NCBI GenBank assembly: GCA_017547145.1
Contig: JAFYQJ010000003.1
Location: forward strand, 1-64,000
DNA: 64,000 nucleotides
Direction of reading: 5' to 3'
From: Paludibacteraceae bacterium
GTDB lineage: Bacteria; Bacteroidota; Bacteroidia; Bacteroidales; Paludibacteraceae
Under the pieces are notes generated by a model, which saw only the letters and a list, made by a program, of their open reading frames with translations, was not told where the DNA came from and made no database searches. Below, piece after piece: positions 1 to 9,248 of this stretch (positions are counted from its first letter, which is position 1; every line of letters begins with the position of its first letter). The translations under genes were made by a program, and so were the position numbers.

Positions 1-966
1 CGTCGTATGAGTCCCTTTATTTATCGTCAACTCCAACGTCTCACTGCTCATACAACCTAAAGCATTCTCGTAATTATATACATAGGTGCCTGATTCTGTA
101 TAAACTTCTCCATGCCATTCATAACGTTCACACGCCGTCTCTGTAAGGGTCTTGTTGATATCAAGAACGTCAATTGTAATTGATTCTATTCTCTTCTCTA
201 ATTTTCGGAACGAAATATCATCTACACCAAAGTCATTACCACTTGGATCCGTTCTTTGATTCAACAAACGAATTGTAATATCACCATTATAAGATCCGCT
301 ATTCCAAACCACATAAAAATGTTGCCATTGATTTCTTCCTTGCAATGTAAAAACATTTCCTAACTGAACTCCTTCTATACTAAATTGCAATTGAGGAGGA
401 TTTTCTGATAAGTTTACAGCATAAGCTTGAAAAATATAATCGTGATTAGATTCAACACGAATTGTTTGTTCCCAAATTACAAAATTTGGTACAGTATGCC
501 CATTTGCAATTAAGTAATTACCATTTCCAGAAGTATGATCATAAACATTATCCCAATTTCTATGAACACTTCTCGCATTTTTAGTAACAGTATAACACCC
601 TTCATCCCAAAGTGTCATTCCTCCATTTGGTCTTTTATACGTATAACGAGAAACAAACCCTGTATTTCCTTGTTCAAAATCGCCATTACGAACAAGATTT
701 TCGGTTGTTTCATACAAACATGTAACCTCAAACGTGGTTTTTTCCGTAATTGTAGTTATAGGATTATAGACATCAGGAGCAGATAGATTTTGAGATGGAG
801 TCCATAGGTAGGACAAAGCACCTTGAGGTGCAAGTAGTTGGACTTGTGTGTTTGGACACACAATTGTTTCAGCATCAGTAACTGAAATTTGCTTTTGTGC
901 GGTAATAGTTGTTGTTCCAATGATCAAAAGCAATGCAACAAATGATAAAAAACACCTATTTTTCAT
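1..966 (-). CDS. Secreted adhesin-like surface protein, C-terminus cut by window edge
   Basis: The open frame starts at an ATG (966-964) and runs without a stop to base 1, so 322 N-terminal residues are visible and the rest is missing. It begins with a signal peptide (MKNRCF, hydrophobic run, then TITAQ). Residues about 25-75 resemble the PKD-like 'Y-x-W-T/S-P' segments of Bacteroidetes surface proteins. Residues about 85-250 contain NGDFEQG and a DDISF motif typical of a beta-jelly-roll, carbohydrate-binding-type module. From about residue 280 there is a repeat of the type T-x-C-x-x-Y-x-W-x-G-x-x-Y-x-x-S-G-x-Y, a unit usually found many times in T9SS-exported gliding-type adhesins. The full protein is therefore probably large and T9SS-secreted, but its sorting domain lies outside the window. 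A -7 promoter box is not obvious just upstream. Confidence 0.75.
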   Translation of the reverse strand, partial: MKNRCFLSFVALLLIIGTTTITAQKQISVTDAETIVCPNTQVQLLAPQGALSYLWTPSQNLSAPDVYNPITTITEKTTFEVTCLYETTENLVRNGDFEQGNTGFVSRYTYKRPNGGMTLWDEGCYTVTKNARSVHRNWDNVYDHTSGNGNYLIANGHTVPNFVIWEQTIRVESNHDYIFQAYAVNLSENPPQLQFSIEGVQLGNVFTLQGRNQWQHFYVVWNSGSYNGDITIRLLNQRTDPSGNDFGVDDISFRKLEKRIESITIDVLDINKTLTETACERYEWHGEVYTESGTYVYNYENALGCMSSETLELTINKGTHTT

Positions 967-1004
967 AGCTTCATACATTTAAATAAATAAAATAAAACCG
1001 TACA

Positions 1005-1022
1005 ACCTTTTCTCCAAAAGGT
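1005..1022 (-). terminator. Weak hairpin downstream of the CBM9-like gene
   Basis: A 7-bp perfect stem (ACCTTTT/AAAAGGT) with loop CTCC lies just after the stop of the minus-strand gene at 1040. The T-rich run on the minus strand begins several bases after the stem rather than directly, so this is a weak intrinsic terminator at best. Confidence 0.3.
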
Positions 1023-1039
1023 CTAAAAATTATATCTTT

Positions 1040-1681
1040 TTAGAAATATAATTCTCCAAAATAATCAGGACGATGAAAATCTGGTTTTTCAACCTCTATA
1101 GCATTCCAACTTACATAGTGGATATTTTTGGTTCCATCGCCACACTTATAAAAGTTTGCCAAAATTTTTTCCGGCAAATTATCTTTATCAATTCCTAATA
1201 ATTCGAAAGGGATCTCTACAATTAAATTCCATTCAAAAATGCCGTCCTTTTCTTCGAAAGCTTCTCGGCTAACAGACGAATATCGTTTTATTTTCTGCAT
1301 TTGCTCTTCACTTCTCGAAGCTCTATCTTCACGAGTTTTATGAATAGCAGCCAACGAAGTTCCTATGCAATTAAATTCAAAATTAAAATACCCTTCTTGA
1401 TCTACTCTTTTACAGAAAAACTCCACACAACTATCTTGCCACACAGGCTCTTGGTCTTTCAAATACAATGCTTTAAGTCCAAGACCTTTCACCCCATAAC
1501 TAATACATATTGATGTGTGAGAATAAGCCACATAAAAAAATGTTTCGGGTTTATAAGGGAATTCACTCCAATTTACCACATCTATTTGCCCAAAAGAACC
1601 TTTTTCTTCCAAAACTCGCTGCCATTTTTCTATTGGCAACTGATTCAACTCTTCTAGATAGTTTAGGTTCAAATGTTTCAT
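1040..1681 (-). CDS. Carbohydrate-binding family 9-like protein
   Basis: 213 residues if started at MKHLNLN (ATG at 1681). The frame is open upstream to 1789, but the extra 36 residues are Lys/Phe-rich and look like translated A+T-rich leader, so the inner start is preferred. The motif order W-x-D-S-C-V-E-F-F (about residue 84), a central Asn/Phe-rich strand (NFEFNCIG) and a C-terminal H-R-P-D-Y-F-G-E-L-Y-F fits the CBM9-like family seen as stand-alone proteins in Bacteroidetes. There it is usually annotated only by its sugar-binding fold. No signal peptide is visible with this start, so a cytoplasmic location is possible. Ligand and role are unknown. Confidence 0.6.
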   Translation of the reverse strand: MKHLNLNYLEELNQLPIEKWQRVLEEKGSFGQIDVVNWSEFPYKPETFFYVAYSHTSICISYGVKGLGLKALYLKDQEPVWQDSCVEFFCKRVDQEGYFNFEFNCIGTSLAAIHKTREDRASRSEEQMQKIKRYSSVSREAFEEKDGIFEWNLIVEIPFELLGIDKDNLPEKILANFYKCGDGTKNIHYVSWNAIEVEKPDFHRPDYFGELYF

Positions 1682-1874
1682 TTTCGTTTTGTTTAATTTC
1701 TTTTCGTAAAGAAAAAAAATCTTTTTCAAAAAAACAAATTTTAATCTCGTTTTTTTCATTACCAACAAACGCTCAACCATTCTTCTCAAAATTCTTTTAC
1801 AAATACACGAGAAAGAATGCTTATCTATTTCAAAAACATCATTATTTCAATTCTTTTTTTGACAAGTAAATCAC

Positions 1875-1882
1875 TATCTTTG
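1875..1882 (+). promoter_or_regulatory. -7 promoter box of the M3 peptidase-argS operon
   Basis: TATCTTTG matches the Bacteroidetes -7 consensus TAnnTTTG and lies 29 bases before the ATG at 1912. No good -33 TTTG is found at 19-21 bases upstream, so the call rests on the -7 box alone. Confidence 0.5.
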
Positions 1883-1911
1883 CAAACATTAATTTTATTG
1901 AAATAAAAAAA

Positions 1912-4005
1912 ATGAAAACAAAGTTATTTATCACATTATCGTTACTATTTAGTTATACTTTTATGACTGCACAAAATCCGTTTTTTTCTTATCAAAATTG
2001 GGATACTCCACATGGAACATTTCCATTCAATGACATCAAGGCAGAACATTATATGCCAGCTTTTGAAGAAGCATTTACCCAAGGATTAAAAGATATTGAC
2101 GACATTACAAATAACCCCGAACAACCCACATTTGAAAACACTATAGAAGCTTACGAAAAATCAGCTAAAATGCTTTCTGTTGTAGCAAGTTGTTTCTACA
2201 ATCTAACAAGTGCAGAAACTAGCGATGAACTTCAGAAAATAGAAATTGAATTGTCGCCAAAAATGTCGGAATATTCAACTAAAATTTTATTGAACGAAAA
2301 ACTTTTTGAACGAATCAAAGCTGTTTACACTCAAAAAAACAAATTAAAACTTTCAGCTGAGCAGTCTAAACTTCTCGACGATATTTACGAAAGCTTTGCC
2401 AACAACGGAGCAAACCTATCCGAAGAAAAAAAACAACAATACAAAGATTTGTCGAAAAAGTTATCTAAACTTACATTGACTTATGGTCAAAACGTGCTTA
2501 AGGCAACAAATTCTTGGACAAAACTTATCAAAGATGAAGCTTTGTTAGAAGGACTAAACGATGATACCAAAAAGATGCTTTGCGAAAATGCAAAAGCTAA
2601 AGGCGAAGAAGGCTACCTTCTAAACCTAAAACCTACAACATACATTCCACTTATGCAAGATTGTAAAAATCGTGAACTTCGACAAGAACTGTACATTGCA
2701 TATAATACGCGTTGCATTGGTGGCGAATTTGACAATACAGCAATCATAAAAGACATTGTAAACACACGATTGGAATTAGCTCAACTTTTCGACAAATCGT
2801 GCTATGCCGATAAATCACTTCGAAAAACAATGGCCGAAAACAAAGAAAACGTTTACAATTTGCTCAACCAATTGCGTGATGCCTACATGCCTGTAGCCAC
2901 CGCTGAATACGAAGAGTTACAACAATTTGCAGAAACATTAGGTTTTTCAGGGAAAATACAAGCATGGGACTGGAGTTTTTACAGTAAAAAATTACAAGAG
3001 AAAAAATATGCTATTTCCGACGATATTCTTCGTCCTTACTTTGAACTCGAAAACGTTAAAAAAGGCGTATTTAATTTAGCATCGAAACTTTACGGATTAA
3101 AATTTATTAAAAACGAAAATATACAAGTATATCATCCTGAAGTTGATGCTTACGAAGTTTTTGACAAAAAAGGCAATTTTGTTGCCGTATATTATTGCGA
3201 CTTTCACCCTCGCGAAGGCAAACGTGGAGGAGCATGGATGAACGACTTTAAACCTCAATGGAAAGAGAAAAACGTTGACTCAAGACCACACATTGTAAAC
3301 GTTATGAATTTTACACGTGCAACAGACAACAAACCTGCTTTGCTAACATACGACGAAGTAGAAACTTTCTTGCACGAATTTGGACATGGACTACACGGAA
3401 TGCTTACACGTTGCCAATATTCATACCTATCAGGCACAAATGTACCGAGAGACTTTGTGGAACTCCCATCGCAATTTCATGAGAACTTTTTAGGTGAAAA
3501 AGATTTTCTCGACACATTTGCAAAACATTACCAAACTGGCGAGCCAATGCCTCAAGATTTAATTGATAAAATCAAAGCTTCTCAAAACTATCACGTAGCA
3601 TATGCATGCACACGTCAATTGAGTTTTGGTTACTTAGATATGGCATGGCACACTCTTACTGAACCTTTCAATGGCGATGTTATAACATTTGGTAACGAAG
3701 CGATGCAACAAGTAGCCGTATTACCTACCGTACCAAACACACAAATGGAAACAGCATTTACACACATTTTCTCGGGGGGATACGCTGCAGGTTATTATAG
3801 CTACAAATGGTCAGAAGTACTTGATGCCGACGCATTTTCCGTATTTAAAAACAAAGGAATATTCAGTAAAAAAGCTGCTGATTCTTTCAGAAAAAATATT
3901 CTTGAACGTGGAGGAACAGAACCTGCAATGACACTCTACAAACGTTTCCGCGGACAAGAACCAACAATTGATGCATTAATGATTCGTGATGGAATAAAAA
4001 AATAA
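1912..4005 (+). CDS. M3 family metallopeptidase (oligopeptidase A / peptidyl-dipeptidase Dcp type)
   Basis: 697 residues, matching the usual 680-700 for the Dcp/OpdA branch of M3. A signal peptide (MKTKLFITLSLLFSYTFMTAQ) suggests export to the periplasm, where it would trim short peptides. The zinc motif HEFGH is at residues 488-492, followed about 25 residues later by VELPSQFHE, which supplies the third ligand glutamate. The C-terminal stretch SGGYAAGYYSYKWSEVLDADAF is the conserved M3 substrate-binding region with its key Tyr and His-type contacts. argS follows after 5 bases, so the two are probably co-transcribed. Both families, dcp and prlC, share these motifs; the exact specificity cannot be read from sequence. 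Confidence 0.93.
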   Translation: MKTKLFITLSLLFSYTFMTAQNPFFSYQNWDTPHGTFPFNDIKAEHYMPAFEEAFTQGLKDIDDITNNPEQPTFENTIEAYEKSAKMLSVVASCFYNLTSAETSDELQKIEIELSPKMSEYSTKILLNEKLFERIKAVYTQKNKLKLSAEQSKLLDDIYESFANNGANLSEEKKQQYKDLSKKLSKLTLTYGQNVLKATNSWTKLIKDEALLEGLNDDTKKMLCENAKAKGEEGYLLNLKPTTYIPLMQDCKNRELRQELYIAYNTRCIGGEFDNTAIIKDIVNTRLELAQLFDKSCYADKSLRKTMAENKENVYNLLNQLRDAYMPVATAEYEELQQFAETLGFSGKIQAWDWSFYSKKLQEKKYAISDDILRPYFELENVKKGVFNLASKLYGLKFIKNENIQVYHPEVDAYEVFDKKGNFVAVYYCDFHPREGKRGGAWMNDFKPQWKEKNVDSRPHIVNVMNFTRATDNKPALLTYDEVETFLHEFGHGLHGMLTRCQYSYLSGTNVPRDFVELPSQFHENFLGEKDFLDTFAKHYQTGEPMPQDLIDKIKASQNYHVAYACTRQLSFGYLDMAWHTLTEPFNGDVITFGNEAMQQVAVLPTVPNTQMETAFTHIFSGGYAAGYYSYKWSEVLDADAFSVFKNKGIFSKKAADSFRKNILERGGTEPAMTLYKRFRGQEPTIDALMIRDGIKK

Positions 4006-4010
4006 CTACT

Positions 4011-5804
4011 ATGAAATTAGAAATTAAAATAGCAGAAATCACAACTGAAGCGCTAAAAGCTCTTTATAACATAGATTTTAATACTACCGAAATTCAATTA
4101 CAAAAAACAAAAAAAGAATTCGAAGGCGATTTTACTATTGTTACTTTCCCCTTTGTAAAATCAGCTCGAAAATCACCAGAAGTAATTGGGAATGAACTTG
4201 GAGAATATATCTGCAAACATGAATCGCTAATTGATAAATTCAATGTAATCAAAGGTTTTTTAAACATTAGTATCGACAAAAGTTATTGGATACAACAATT
4301 AGAGAAAATTGAACAAAACAACACTTTTGGTTACCAAGAAGCAACTGAAAAATCACCTTTGGTAATGGTAGAATATTCTTCTCCAAACACAAACAAACCT
4401 TTACATTTAGGACACATTCGAAACAATCTTTTAGGATACAGTTTAAGTGAAATACTAAAAGCAAATGGTTTTAAAGTTGTAAAAACAAATATTGTAAACG
4501 ATAGAGGAATACATATTTGTAAATCAATGCTTGCTTGGCAAAAATTCGGAAATGGAGCAACTCCTCAATCTATTGGTAAAAAAGGGGACCATTTAGTAGG
4601 TGATTTCTATGTAAAATTCGATAAAGAATACAAAAAACAAGTAGACGAATTAAAAGCACAAGGACAATCGGAAGAAGATGCAAAACGCAATGCACCTTTG
4701 ATGATTGAAGCACAAGAGATGCTTCGCAAATGGGAAGCTAACGACAATGAAGTTAGAACCTTATGGAACGAAATGAATAGTTGGGTTTACGATGGTTTTA
4801 ATGAGACTTACAAGCGTTTAGGTATCGACTTCGACAAAATTTACTACGAATCAAGCACATACCTTGAAGGTAAATCAAAAGTTGAAGAAGGTCTTTCCAA
4901 AGGAATTTTCTACAAAAAAGAAGATGGTTCTGTTTGGGCAAATCTTATTGACGAAGGATTGGACGAAAAACTTCTTCTCCGTGCCGACGGTACCTCCGTA
5001 TATATGACTCAAGATATCGGTACTGCTAAACTTCGATTTGAAGACTACCCAATTGACAAAATGATTTACGTGGTTGGGAACGAACAAAATTACCATTTCC
5101 AAGTACTTTCTATTTTACTTGATAAATTAGGTTTTTCTTGGGGTAAAGATCTTGTTCATTTTTCATATGGCATGGTAGAACTTCCTGAAGGAAAAATGAA
5201 AAGTCGTGAAGGAACAGTTGTGGATGCCGACGATTTGATGGACGAAATGATAAATACAGCTAAAGAAACATCGCAAGAGTTAGGCAAACTTAACAATCAA
5301 AATGAAAGCGAATTAAACAATATAGCAACCATTGTTGGGCTTGGAGCTTTAAAATATTTTATTCTAAAAGTTGACCCACGCAAAAATATGCTATTCGATC
5401 CAAAAGAATCAATTGACTTTAATGGTAATACAGGTCCATTCATCCAGTATACTCATGCACGAATAAAATCTGTTTTAAGAAAAGCTGAAGAACAAAACAT
5501 TAACATAGCAACAACAATACCTGCTACAATTTCTATTTCAGAAAAAGAAGCTGGACTTATTCGCCAATTAAGTACTTTCCCCGAAATTGTTAAACAAGCA
5601 GGAAAAGAATATAGCCCTTCTGTGATTGCAAACTATATTTATGATTTAGTGAAAGAATACAACCAATTCTATCATGATTTCTCTATTTTAAAAGAAGAAA
5701 ATGAAGATTTACGTTCTTTCCGTCTTTTGCTATCGAAAAACGTTGCAAAAATTATAAGTTTGGGTATGAATTTGCTAGGCATTAAAGTTCCTGAGCGAAT
5801 GTAA
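4011..5804 (+). CDS. argS: Arginine-tRNA ligase
   Basis: 597 residues, normal for ArgRS. It charges tRNA-Arg with arginine in the cytoplasm. The class I signature HLGH is at residues 132-135, within SSPNTNKPLHLGHIRNN, typical of ArgRS. The KMSKS-equivalent loop appears as GKMKSREGTV (Met396-Lys-Ser-Arg). The N-terminal about 100 residues form the ArgRS additional domain, and the C-terminal region with GPFIQYTHARIKSVLRK is the anticodon-binding helical (DALR) domain. It lies between the M3 peptidase (5-base gap) and the chromate-type transporter pair (10-base gap), all on the plus strand, so it probably sits in one transcript. Confidence 0.97.
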   Translation: MKLEIKIAEITTEALKALYNIDFNTTEIQLQKTKKEFEGDFTIVTFPFVKSARKSPEVIGNELGEYICKHESLIDKFNVIKGFLNISIDKSYWIQQLEKIEQNNTFGYQEATEKSPLVMVEYSSPNTNKPLHLGHIRNNLLGYSLSEILKANGFKVVKTNIVNDRGIHICKSMLAWQKFGNGATPQSIGKKGDHLVGDFYVKFDKEYKKQVDELKAQGQSEEDAKRNAPLMIEAQEMLRKWEANDNEVRTLWNEMNSWVYDGFNETYKRLGIDFDKIYYESSTYLEGKSKVEEGLSKGIFYKKEDGSVWANLIDEGLDEKLLLRADGTSVYMTQDIGTAKLRFEDYPIDKMIYVVGNEQNYHFQVLSILLDKLGFSWGKDLVHFSYGMVELPEGKMKSREGTVVDADDLMDEMINTAKETSQELGKLNNQNESELNNIATIVGLGALKYFILKVDPRKNMLFDPKESIDFNGNTGPFIQYTHARIKSVLRKAEEQNINIATTIPATISISEKEAGLIRQLSTFPEIVKQAGKEYSPSVIANYIYDLVKEYNQFYHDFSILKEENEDLRSFRLLLSKNVAKIISLGMNLLGIKVPERM

Positions 5805-5814
5805 TCTTCCGCAT

Positions 5815-6363
5815 ATGAATATCTATTGGGAATCCTTTCTTTCTTGCTTTAAAATTGGAAGTTTCACTATAGGAGGAGGTTACGCTATGATACCTCTTAT
5901 AGAAAAAGAATTTGTAGAGCAAAAGAAATGGATTTCTAAAGATGACTTTATTGATATTTTAGCATTAGCACAATCTGCACCGGGTATTTTAGCAATCAAT
6001 GTAGCCATATTTATTGGTTATCGACTAAAAGGAATACGAGGTAGTATAATTACCGCTCTAGGAACAGCACTTCCCTCCTTTTTAATAATTTTGGCTATAG
6101 CTTTGTTTTTCTGCAATTTTAAAGATAACACTGCCGTACAAAACATATTCAAAGGAATTCGTCCTGCTGTGGTTGCACTTATTGCTTCACCCGTATTCAA
6201 AATGGCAAAAACAGCAAAAATAACCTATCGTACAATTTTCATCCCTATCATATCCGCACTTCTAATTTGGCAAATAGGAGTTTCTCCTATTTGGATTATC
6301 ATCGGAGCTGGATTTGGCGGTTTCGTCTACGGAAGAATTTACAAAAACACTAAAAAGTCATGA
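5815..6363 (+). CDS. Chromate transporter family protein, N-terminal-type half
   Basis: 182 residues with the CHR motif GSFTIGGGYAMIPLIEKEFV near the N-terminus and LAQSAPGILAINVA around residue 50, followed by several hydrophobic membrane segments. CHR family proteins are either long (two CHR domains) or split into two short genes as here. Its stop codon overlaps the start of the next gene (ATGA at 6360-6363), a strong sign of translational coupling and of a heteromeric carrier. The family is named for chromate efflux, but in anaerobes the natural anion is unknown. Confidence 0.9.
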   Translation: MNIYWESFLSCFKIGSFTIGGGYAMIPLIEKEFVEQKKWISKDDFIDILALAQSAPGILAINVAIFIGYRLKGIRGSIITALGTALPSFLIILAIALFFCNFKDNTAVQNIFKGIRPAVVALIASPVFKMAKTAKITYRTIFIPIISALLIWQIGVSPIWIIIGAGFGGFVYGRIYKNTKKS

Positions 6364-6893
6364 TGTACATACAACTTTTTATATCGTTTTTCAAAATTGG
6401 ACTTTTTGGATTTGGAGGGGGCTATGGTATGCTATCACTTATTCAACATGAAGTCGTTGAAAAAAACAGATGGATTTCTGCAACCGAATTTACAGACATA
6501 GTGGCTATTTCTCAAATGACCCCTGGACCAATCGGCATTAATAGTGCAACGTATGTAGGCTACACTGCGACAAATAGTATAATAGGTTCGTGCATTGCTA
6601 CATTTGCTGTAATGTTGCCCTCATTCATTATAATACTTACCATTTGTCATCTTTTCTCGAAATTCAAGAAAAACACTGATGTTCAAAACATAATGAGTGG
6701 ATTACACCTAGCTGTCATTGGACTAATTGCAGCTGCCGCACTATTACTAATTAACAAGGACAACTTTATAGATTATTTAAGTTGGATATTTTTTGGTGGT
6801 GCATTCGTATTAAACAAATACCTAAAAATTCACCCTATTTTAATAATCATTATTGCAGGGTTTACAGGATTTATTGTTTATGAATTTTTATAA
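6360..6893 (+). CDS. Chromate transporter family protein, second half of the pair
   Basis: 177 residues, paralogous to the gene before it, with the parallel motifs GLFGFGGGYGMLSLIQHEVV (residues 12-31) and SQMTPGPIGINSATYVGY. Like its partner it is an almost entirely hydrophobic membrane protein. The start overlaps the previous stop by 4 bases; a second ATG at 6363 is also possible. Its own stop (6891-6893) directly abuts the stop of the convergent minus-strand regulator at 6894 with no space for a terminator. Confidence 0.9.
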   Translation: MMYIQLFISFFKIGLFGFGGGYGMLSLIQHEVVEKNRWISATEFTDIVAISQMTPGPIGINSATYVGYTATNSIIGSCIATFAVMLPSFIIILTICHLFSKFKKNTDVQNIMSGLHLAVIGLIAAAALLLINKDNFIDYLSWIFFGGAFVLNKYLKIHPILIIIIAGFTGFIVYEFL

Positions 6894-7103
6894 TTAATCC
6901 CTTTGGTACTCCAAAATATCAGCAGGAGTACAATCTAAAACTTCACAAATTGCATTTAAAGTCGAAAATCTAATGGCTTTAGCTTTTCCTGTTTTTAACA
7001 CAGATAAATTAGCAATAGTAATACCAACTCGTACAGAGAGTTCACTAAGAGACATTTTACGCTTAGCAAGCATTACATCTAAATTGACAACAATCATAAT
7101 CAA
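6894..7103 (-). CDS. Small XRE/Cro-type DNA-binding regulator (YozG type)
   Basis: 69 residues forming little more than a helix-turn-helix: MLAKRKMSLSELSVRVGITIANLSVLKTGKAKAIRFSTLNAICEVLDCTPADILEY. The spacing S-x-S-E-L-S-x-R-V-G-I-T-x-x-N-L-S is the usual HTH_26/YozG pattern, and the C-terminal CxPxDILEY is diagnostic of that subfamily. It overlaps the end of the DUF2975 gene by 4 bases, the standard arrangement for this pair. Two near-identical palindromes flank the operon promoter, which points to autorepression by this protein. Confidence 0.88.
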   Translation of the reverse strand: MIMIVVNLDVMLAKRKMSLSELSVRVGITIANLSVLKTGKAKAIRFSTLNAICEVLDCTPADILEYQRD

Positions 7104-7558
7104 ATAGTTAAATCATTTTCTTCTGACAACAAAACTGCCTTTCGGTAAATAAATCCTAAAAACAATAAAACAAACACCCCTATCAAATTTTCTATATTAA
7201 TACAAATAGAATAATCATCATTTAATATATGAAGATTATTTTCACATAAAAAATATAACAAACAAGGAAGTACAGAGCAAAATAACAGAATACTATTCTT
7301 TCGCACAAAAAAAGTCTTTTCTTTAATGGTATTTAAGGCAAAAAGTAGTAATAATAGAAGTAAAAGTAGCAAAGAAAACACACGCAAAATTACAATCGTT
7401 AATTTCAAACCAAAATAGGTTGCCCAATCAATTACCGGTAACCATTCGCCTATAGCAATAAAATAGGTTTGGCAAGCAACCCCTACAATTTGAACTAGCA
7501 CAAACAGAAACATTAATCCCAATAACACACTCCAAATAGTCTTTTTAATTTTTACCAT
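7100..7558 (-). CDS. DUF2975 family membrane protein
   Basis: 152 residues with four hydrophobic segments, at about residues 9-29, 48-73, 89-104 and 126-140, matching the DUF2975 layout (four-helix membrane protein with the loop N-T-I-K-E-K-T-F-F-V between helices 2 and 3). Genes of this family are regularly followed by a YozG-type HTH gene, as here. The biochemical role is unknown. By analogy with other membrane-protein/HTH pairs it may sense a membrane or envelope signal, but that is inference. The third hydrophobic loop carries three cysteines. Confidence 0.8.
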   Translation of the reverse strand: MVKIKKTIWSVLLGLMFLFVLVQIVGVACQTYFIAIGEWLPVIDWATYFGLKLTIVILRVFSLLLLLLLLLLFALNTIKEKTFFVRKNSILLFCSVLPCLLYFLCENNLHILNDDYSICINIENLIGVFVLLFLGFIYRKAVLLSEENDLTI

Positions 7559-7573
7559 AATACAATATATTTT

Positions 7574-7588
7574 TATCGTTTAACGATA
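7574..7588. promoter_or_regulatory. Palindromic operator 1 (over the transcription start)
   Basis: TATCGTTTAACGATA is a perfect inverted repeat around a central T. It sits directly downstream of the minus-strand -7 box (7589-7596), over the expected transcription start of the DUF2975-YozG operon. The same left flank and arms recur at 7627-7641. Confidence 0.65.
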
Positions 7589-7620
7589 CAAAACTAATTA
7601 GTATTTTTATATTAACAAAA
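7589..7620 (-). promoter_or_regulatory. Promoter of the DUF2975-YozG operon
   Basis: On the minus strand the -33 box TTTTG (7620-7616) and the -7 box TAGTTTTG (7596-7589) are separated by 19 bases, a close fit to the Bacteroidetes consensus TTTG - 19 to 21 bases - TAnnTTTG. Palindromic operators abut it on both sides. Confidence 0.7.
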
Positions 7621-7626
7621 TATTTT

Positions 7627-7641
7627 TATCGTTTTTCGATA
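7627..7641. promoter_or_regulatory. Palindromic operator 2 (upstream of the -33 box)
   Basis: TATCGTTTTTCGATA has inverted arms TATCG/CGATA. Including the shared left flank ATATTTT, it repeats operator 1 over about 22 bases with two differences in the centre. The centres are 53 bases apart, about five helical turns, so dimers could bind the same face of the DNA and possibly form a loop. It also lies upstream of der, whose promoter it could affect. Confidence 0.6.
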
Positions 7642-7666
7642 AATTTTTATAGTATTAGATTTTTTG

Positions 7667-7674
7667 TACCTTTG
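7667..7674 (+). promoter_or_regulatory. -7 promoter box of der
   Basis: TACCTTTG fits TAnnTTTG and lies about 95 bases before the der ATG, leaving a 5' leader of roughly 90 bases. No convincing -33 box is seen. Confidence 0.5.
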
Positions 7675-7768
7675 CATTAATTGTCAAATACTTTTCCGCT
7701 TGCATAAAAAAACGAGTAACGGAGTTGTTTGAGAAAACAATAGGTATTTAATTATAAATAAAAAAATT

Positions 7769-9079
7769 ATGGGAAACATTGTTGCTATTGTAGGTCGTCC
7801 AAATGTTGGGAAATCAACACTATTTAACCGATTAACGAAATCACGTAAAGCCATTGTAAATGAAGAAGCAGGAACTACTCGCGACCGCCAATACGGACTT
7901 GTAGAATGGTGCGGACACGACTTTTCTGTTATCGACACTGGTGGTTGGGTTGTAAACTCCGATGATATTTTCGAAGAAGAAATAAATCGACAAGTATCAA
8001 TTGCTATAGAAGAGGCCGATGTTATCCTTTTCGTAGTTGATGTACTTACAGGTATTGCCGATTTAGATGTTTATGTAGCACAAATATTACGCAAGTGTAA
8101 CAAAAAAGTAATAGTTGTTGCAAACAAAGTTGACACCTTTGACCTTCAATATCAATCTGCCGAATTCTATAAATTAGGATTAGGAGATCCCTTTATTTTT
8201 TCTGCTGTAAACGGATTAGGAGGAGGGGAACTTCTTGACGAAATTGTAGCTAATTTTAATTCAAAAGAAGACGAAGTATACGAAGAATTGCCACGATTTG
8301 CTGTTGTTGGCCGACCTAATGCTGGAAAATCTTCATTAGTAAATGCCTTTATGGGAGAAGACAGGCATATTGTAACTGATATTGCAGGCACTACCCGTGA
8401 CTCTATTTACACAAAATATAATCAATTTGGATTCAATTTCTATCTAGTAGATACCGCAGGTATACGAAAAAAAGCAAAAATCAATGAAGACATCGAATAC
8501 TACTCTATCATACGAGCTATTCGAGCTATCGAAAATTCTGATGTATGCATTCTAATGATTGATGCAACTCGAGGAATAGAAAGCCAAGATTTAAATATAT
8601 TCTCTCTTATACAAAAAAATAAAAAAGGGCTAGTAGTTTGTGTAAGCAAATGGGATTTAATTACTGAGAAATCGCCCAAAGACATAAAAGAGATAGAAAA
8701 ATCTATTCGTGAACGTTTAGCTCCGTTCACCGATTTTCCTATTATTTTCACTTCTGCTCTTACTAAACACCACATTTATAAAGTTATACAAACTGCCGTA
8801 AATGTTTATGAAAATAAAACTCGTAGAATACCTACAGCAAAACTCAATGAGTTTTTCTTACCTCTAATAGAAAACTATCCTCCACCTGCTTATAAAGGAA
8901 AATACATAAAAATTAAGTATGTTTCGCAACTTCCTAATACGCAAGTGCCAACATTTGTTTTATTTGCAAATTTACCACAATACATAAAAACACCTTACCT
9001 ACGATTTTTAGAAAACAAATTGAGAAACAATTGGAATTTTAATGGGACACCCGTATTAATATTCCCAAGACAAAAATAA
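7769..9079 (+). CDS. der: Ribosome-associated GTPase Der (EngA)
   Basis: 436 residues, the normal length for Der. It is an essential GTPase needed for assembly of the 50S ribosomal subunit. Two tandem G domains are visible. The first has GRPNVGKS at residues 9-16, then [13 protein letters not shown] and NKVD. The second has GRPNAGKS from residue 181, then TTRDS, DTAGI and SKWD. The C-terminal KH-like domain ends with the conserved [11 protein letters not shown] pattern. A shorter start is not needed, because the first motif begins only eight residues after the Met. Confidence 0.97.
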   Translation: MGNIVAIVGRPNVGKSTLFNRLTKSRKAIVNEEAGTTRDRQYGLVEWCGHDFSVIDTGGWVVNSDDIFEEEINRQVSIAIEEADVILFVVDVLTGIADLDVYVAQILRKCNKKVIVVANKVDTFDLQYQSAEFYKLGLGDPFIFSAVNGLGGGELLDEIVANFNSKEDEVYEELPRFAVVGRPNAGKSSLVNAFMGEDRHIVTDIAGTTRDSIYTKYNQFGFNFYLVDTAGIRKKAKINEDIEYYSIIRAIRAIENSDVCILMIDATRGIESQDLNIFSLIQKNKKGLVVCVSKWDLITEKSPKDIKEIEKSIRERLAPFTDFPIIFTSALTKHHIYKVIQTAVNVYENKTRRIPTAKLNEFFLPLIENYPPPAYKGKYIKIKYVSQLPNTQVPTFVLFANLPQYIKTPYLRFLENKLRNNWNFNGTPVLIFPRQK

Positions 9080-9102
9080 TTTACAAATTATTGCAAAAAA
9101 AG

Positions 9103-9133
9103 TTGCATAATAAAAAAACGTGCATTATCTTTG
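9103..9133 (+). promoter_or_regulatory. Promoter of tRNA-Asp
   Basis: TTG at 9103-9105 and TATCTTTG at 9126-9133, with a 20-base spacer, match the Bacteroidetes -33/-7 promoter. The tRNA begins 33 bases after the -7 box. Confidence 0.7.
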
Positions 9134-9165
9134 CATCGCATTTGAGAGATAATGCAAGACTAAAT

Positions 9166-9239
9166 GGTGTGGTAGTTCAGCTGGTTAGAATACATGCCTG
9201 TCACGCATGGGGTCGCGGGTTCGAGTCCCGTCCATACCG
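9166..9239 (+). tRNA. tRNA-Asp (anticodon GTC)
   Basis: 74 bases forming a full cloverleaf. The acceptor stem is GGTGTGG/CCATACC with one G-U pair. The anticodon stem is CATGC/GCATG with GTC at 9200-9202, and the T arm contains GGTTCGAGTCC. The discriminator base is G, as expected for Asp, and CCA is not encoded. Confidence 0.97.
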
Positions 9240-9248
9240 CAACCAAAA

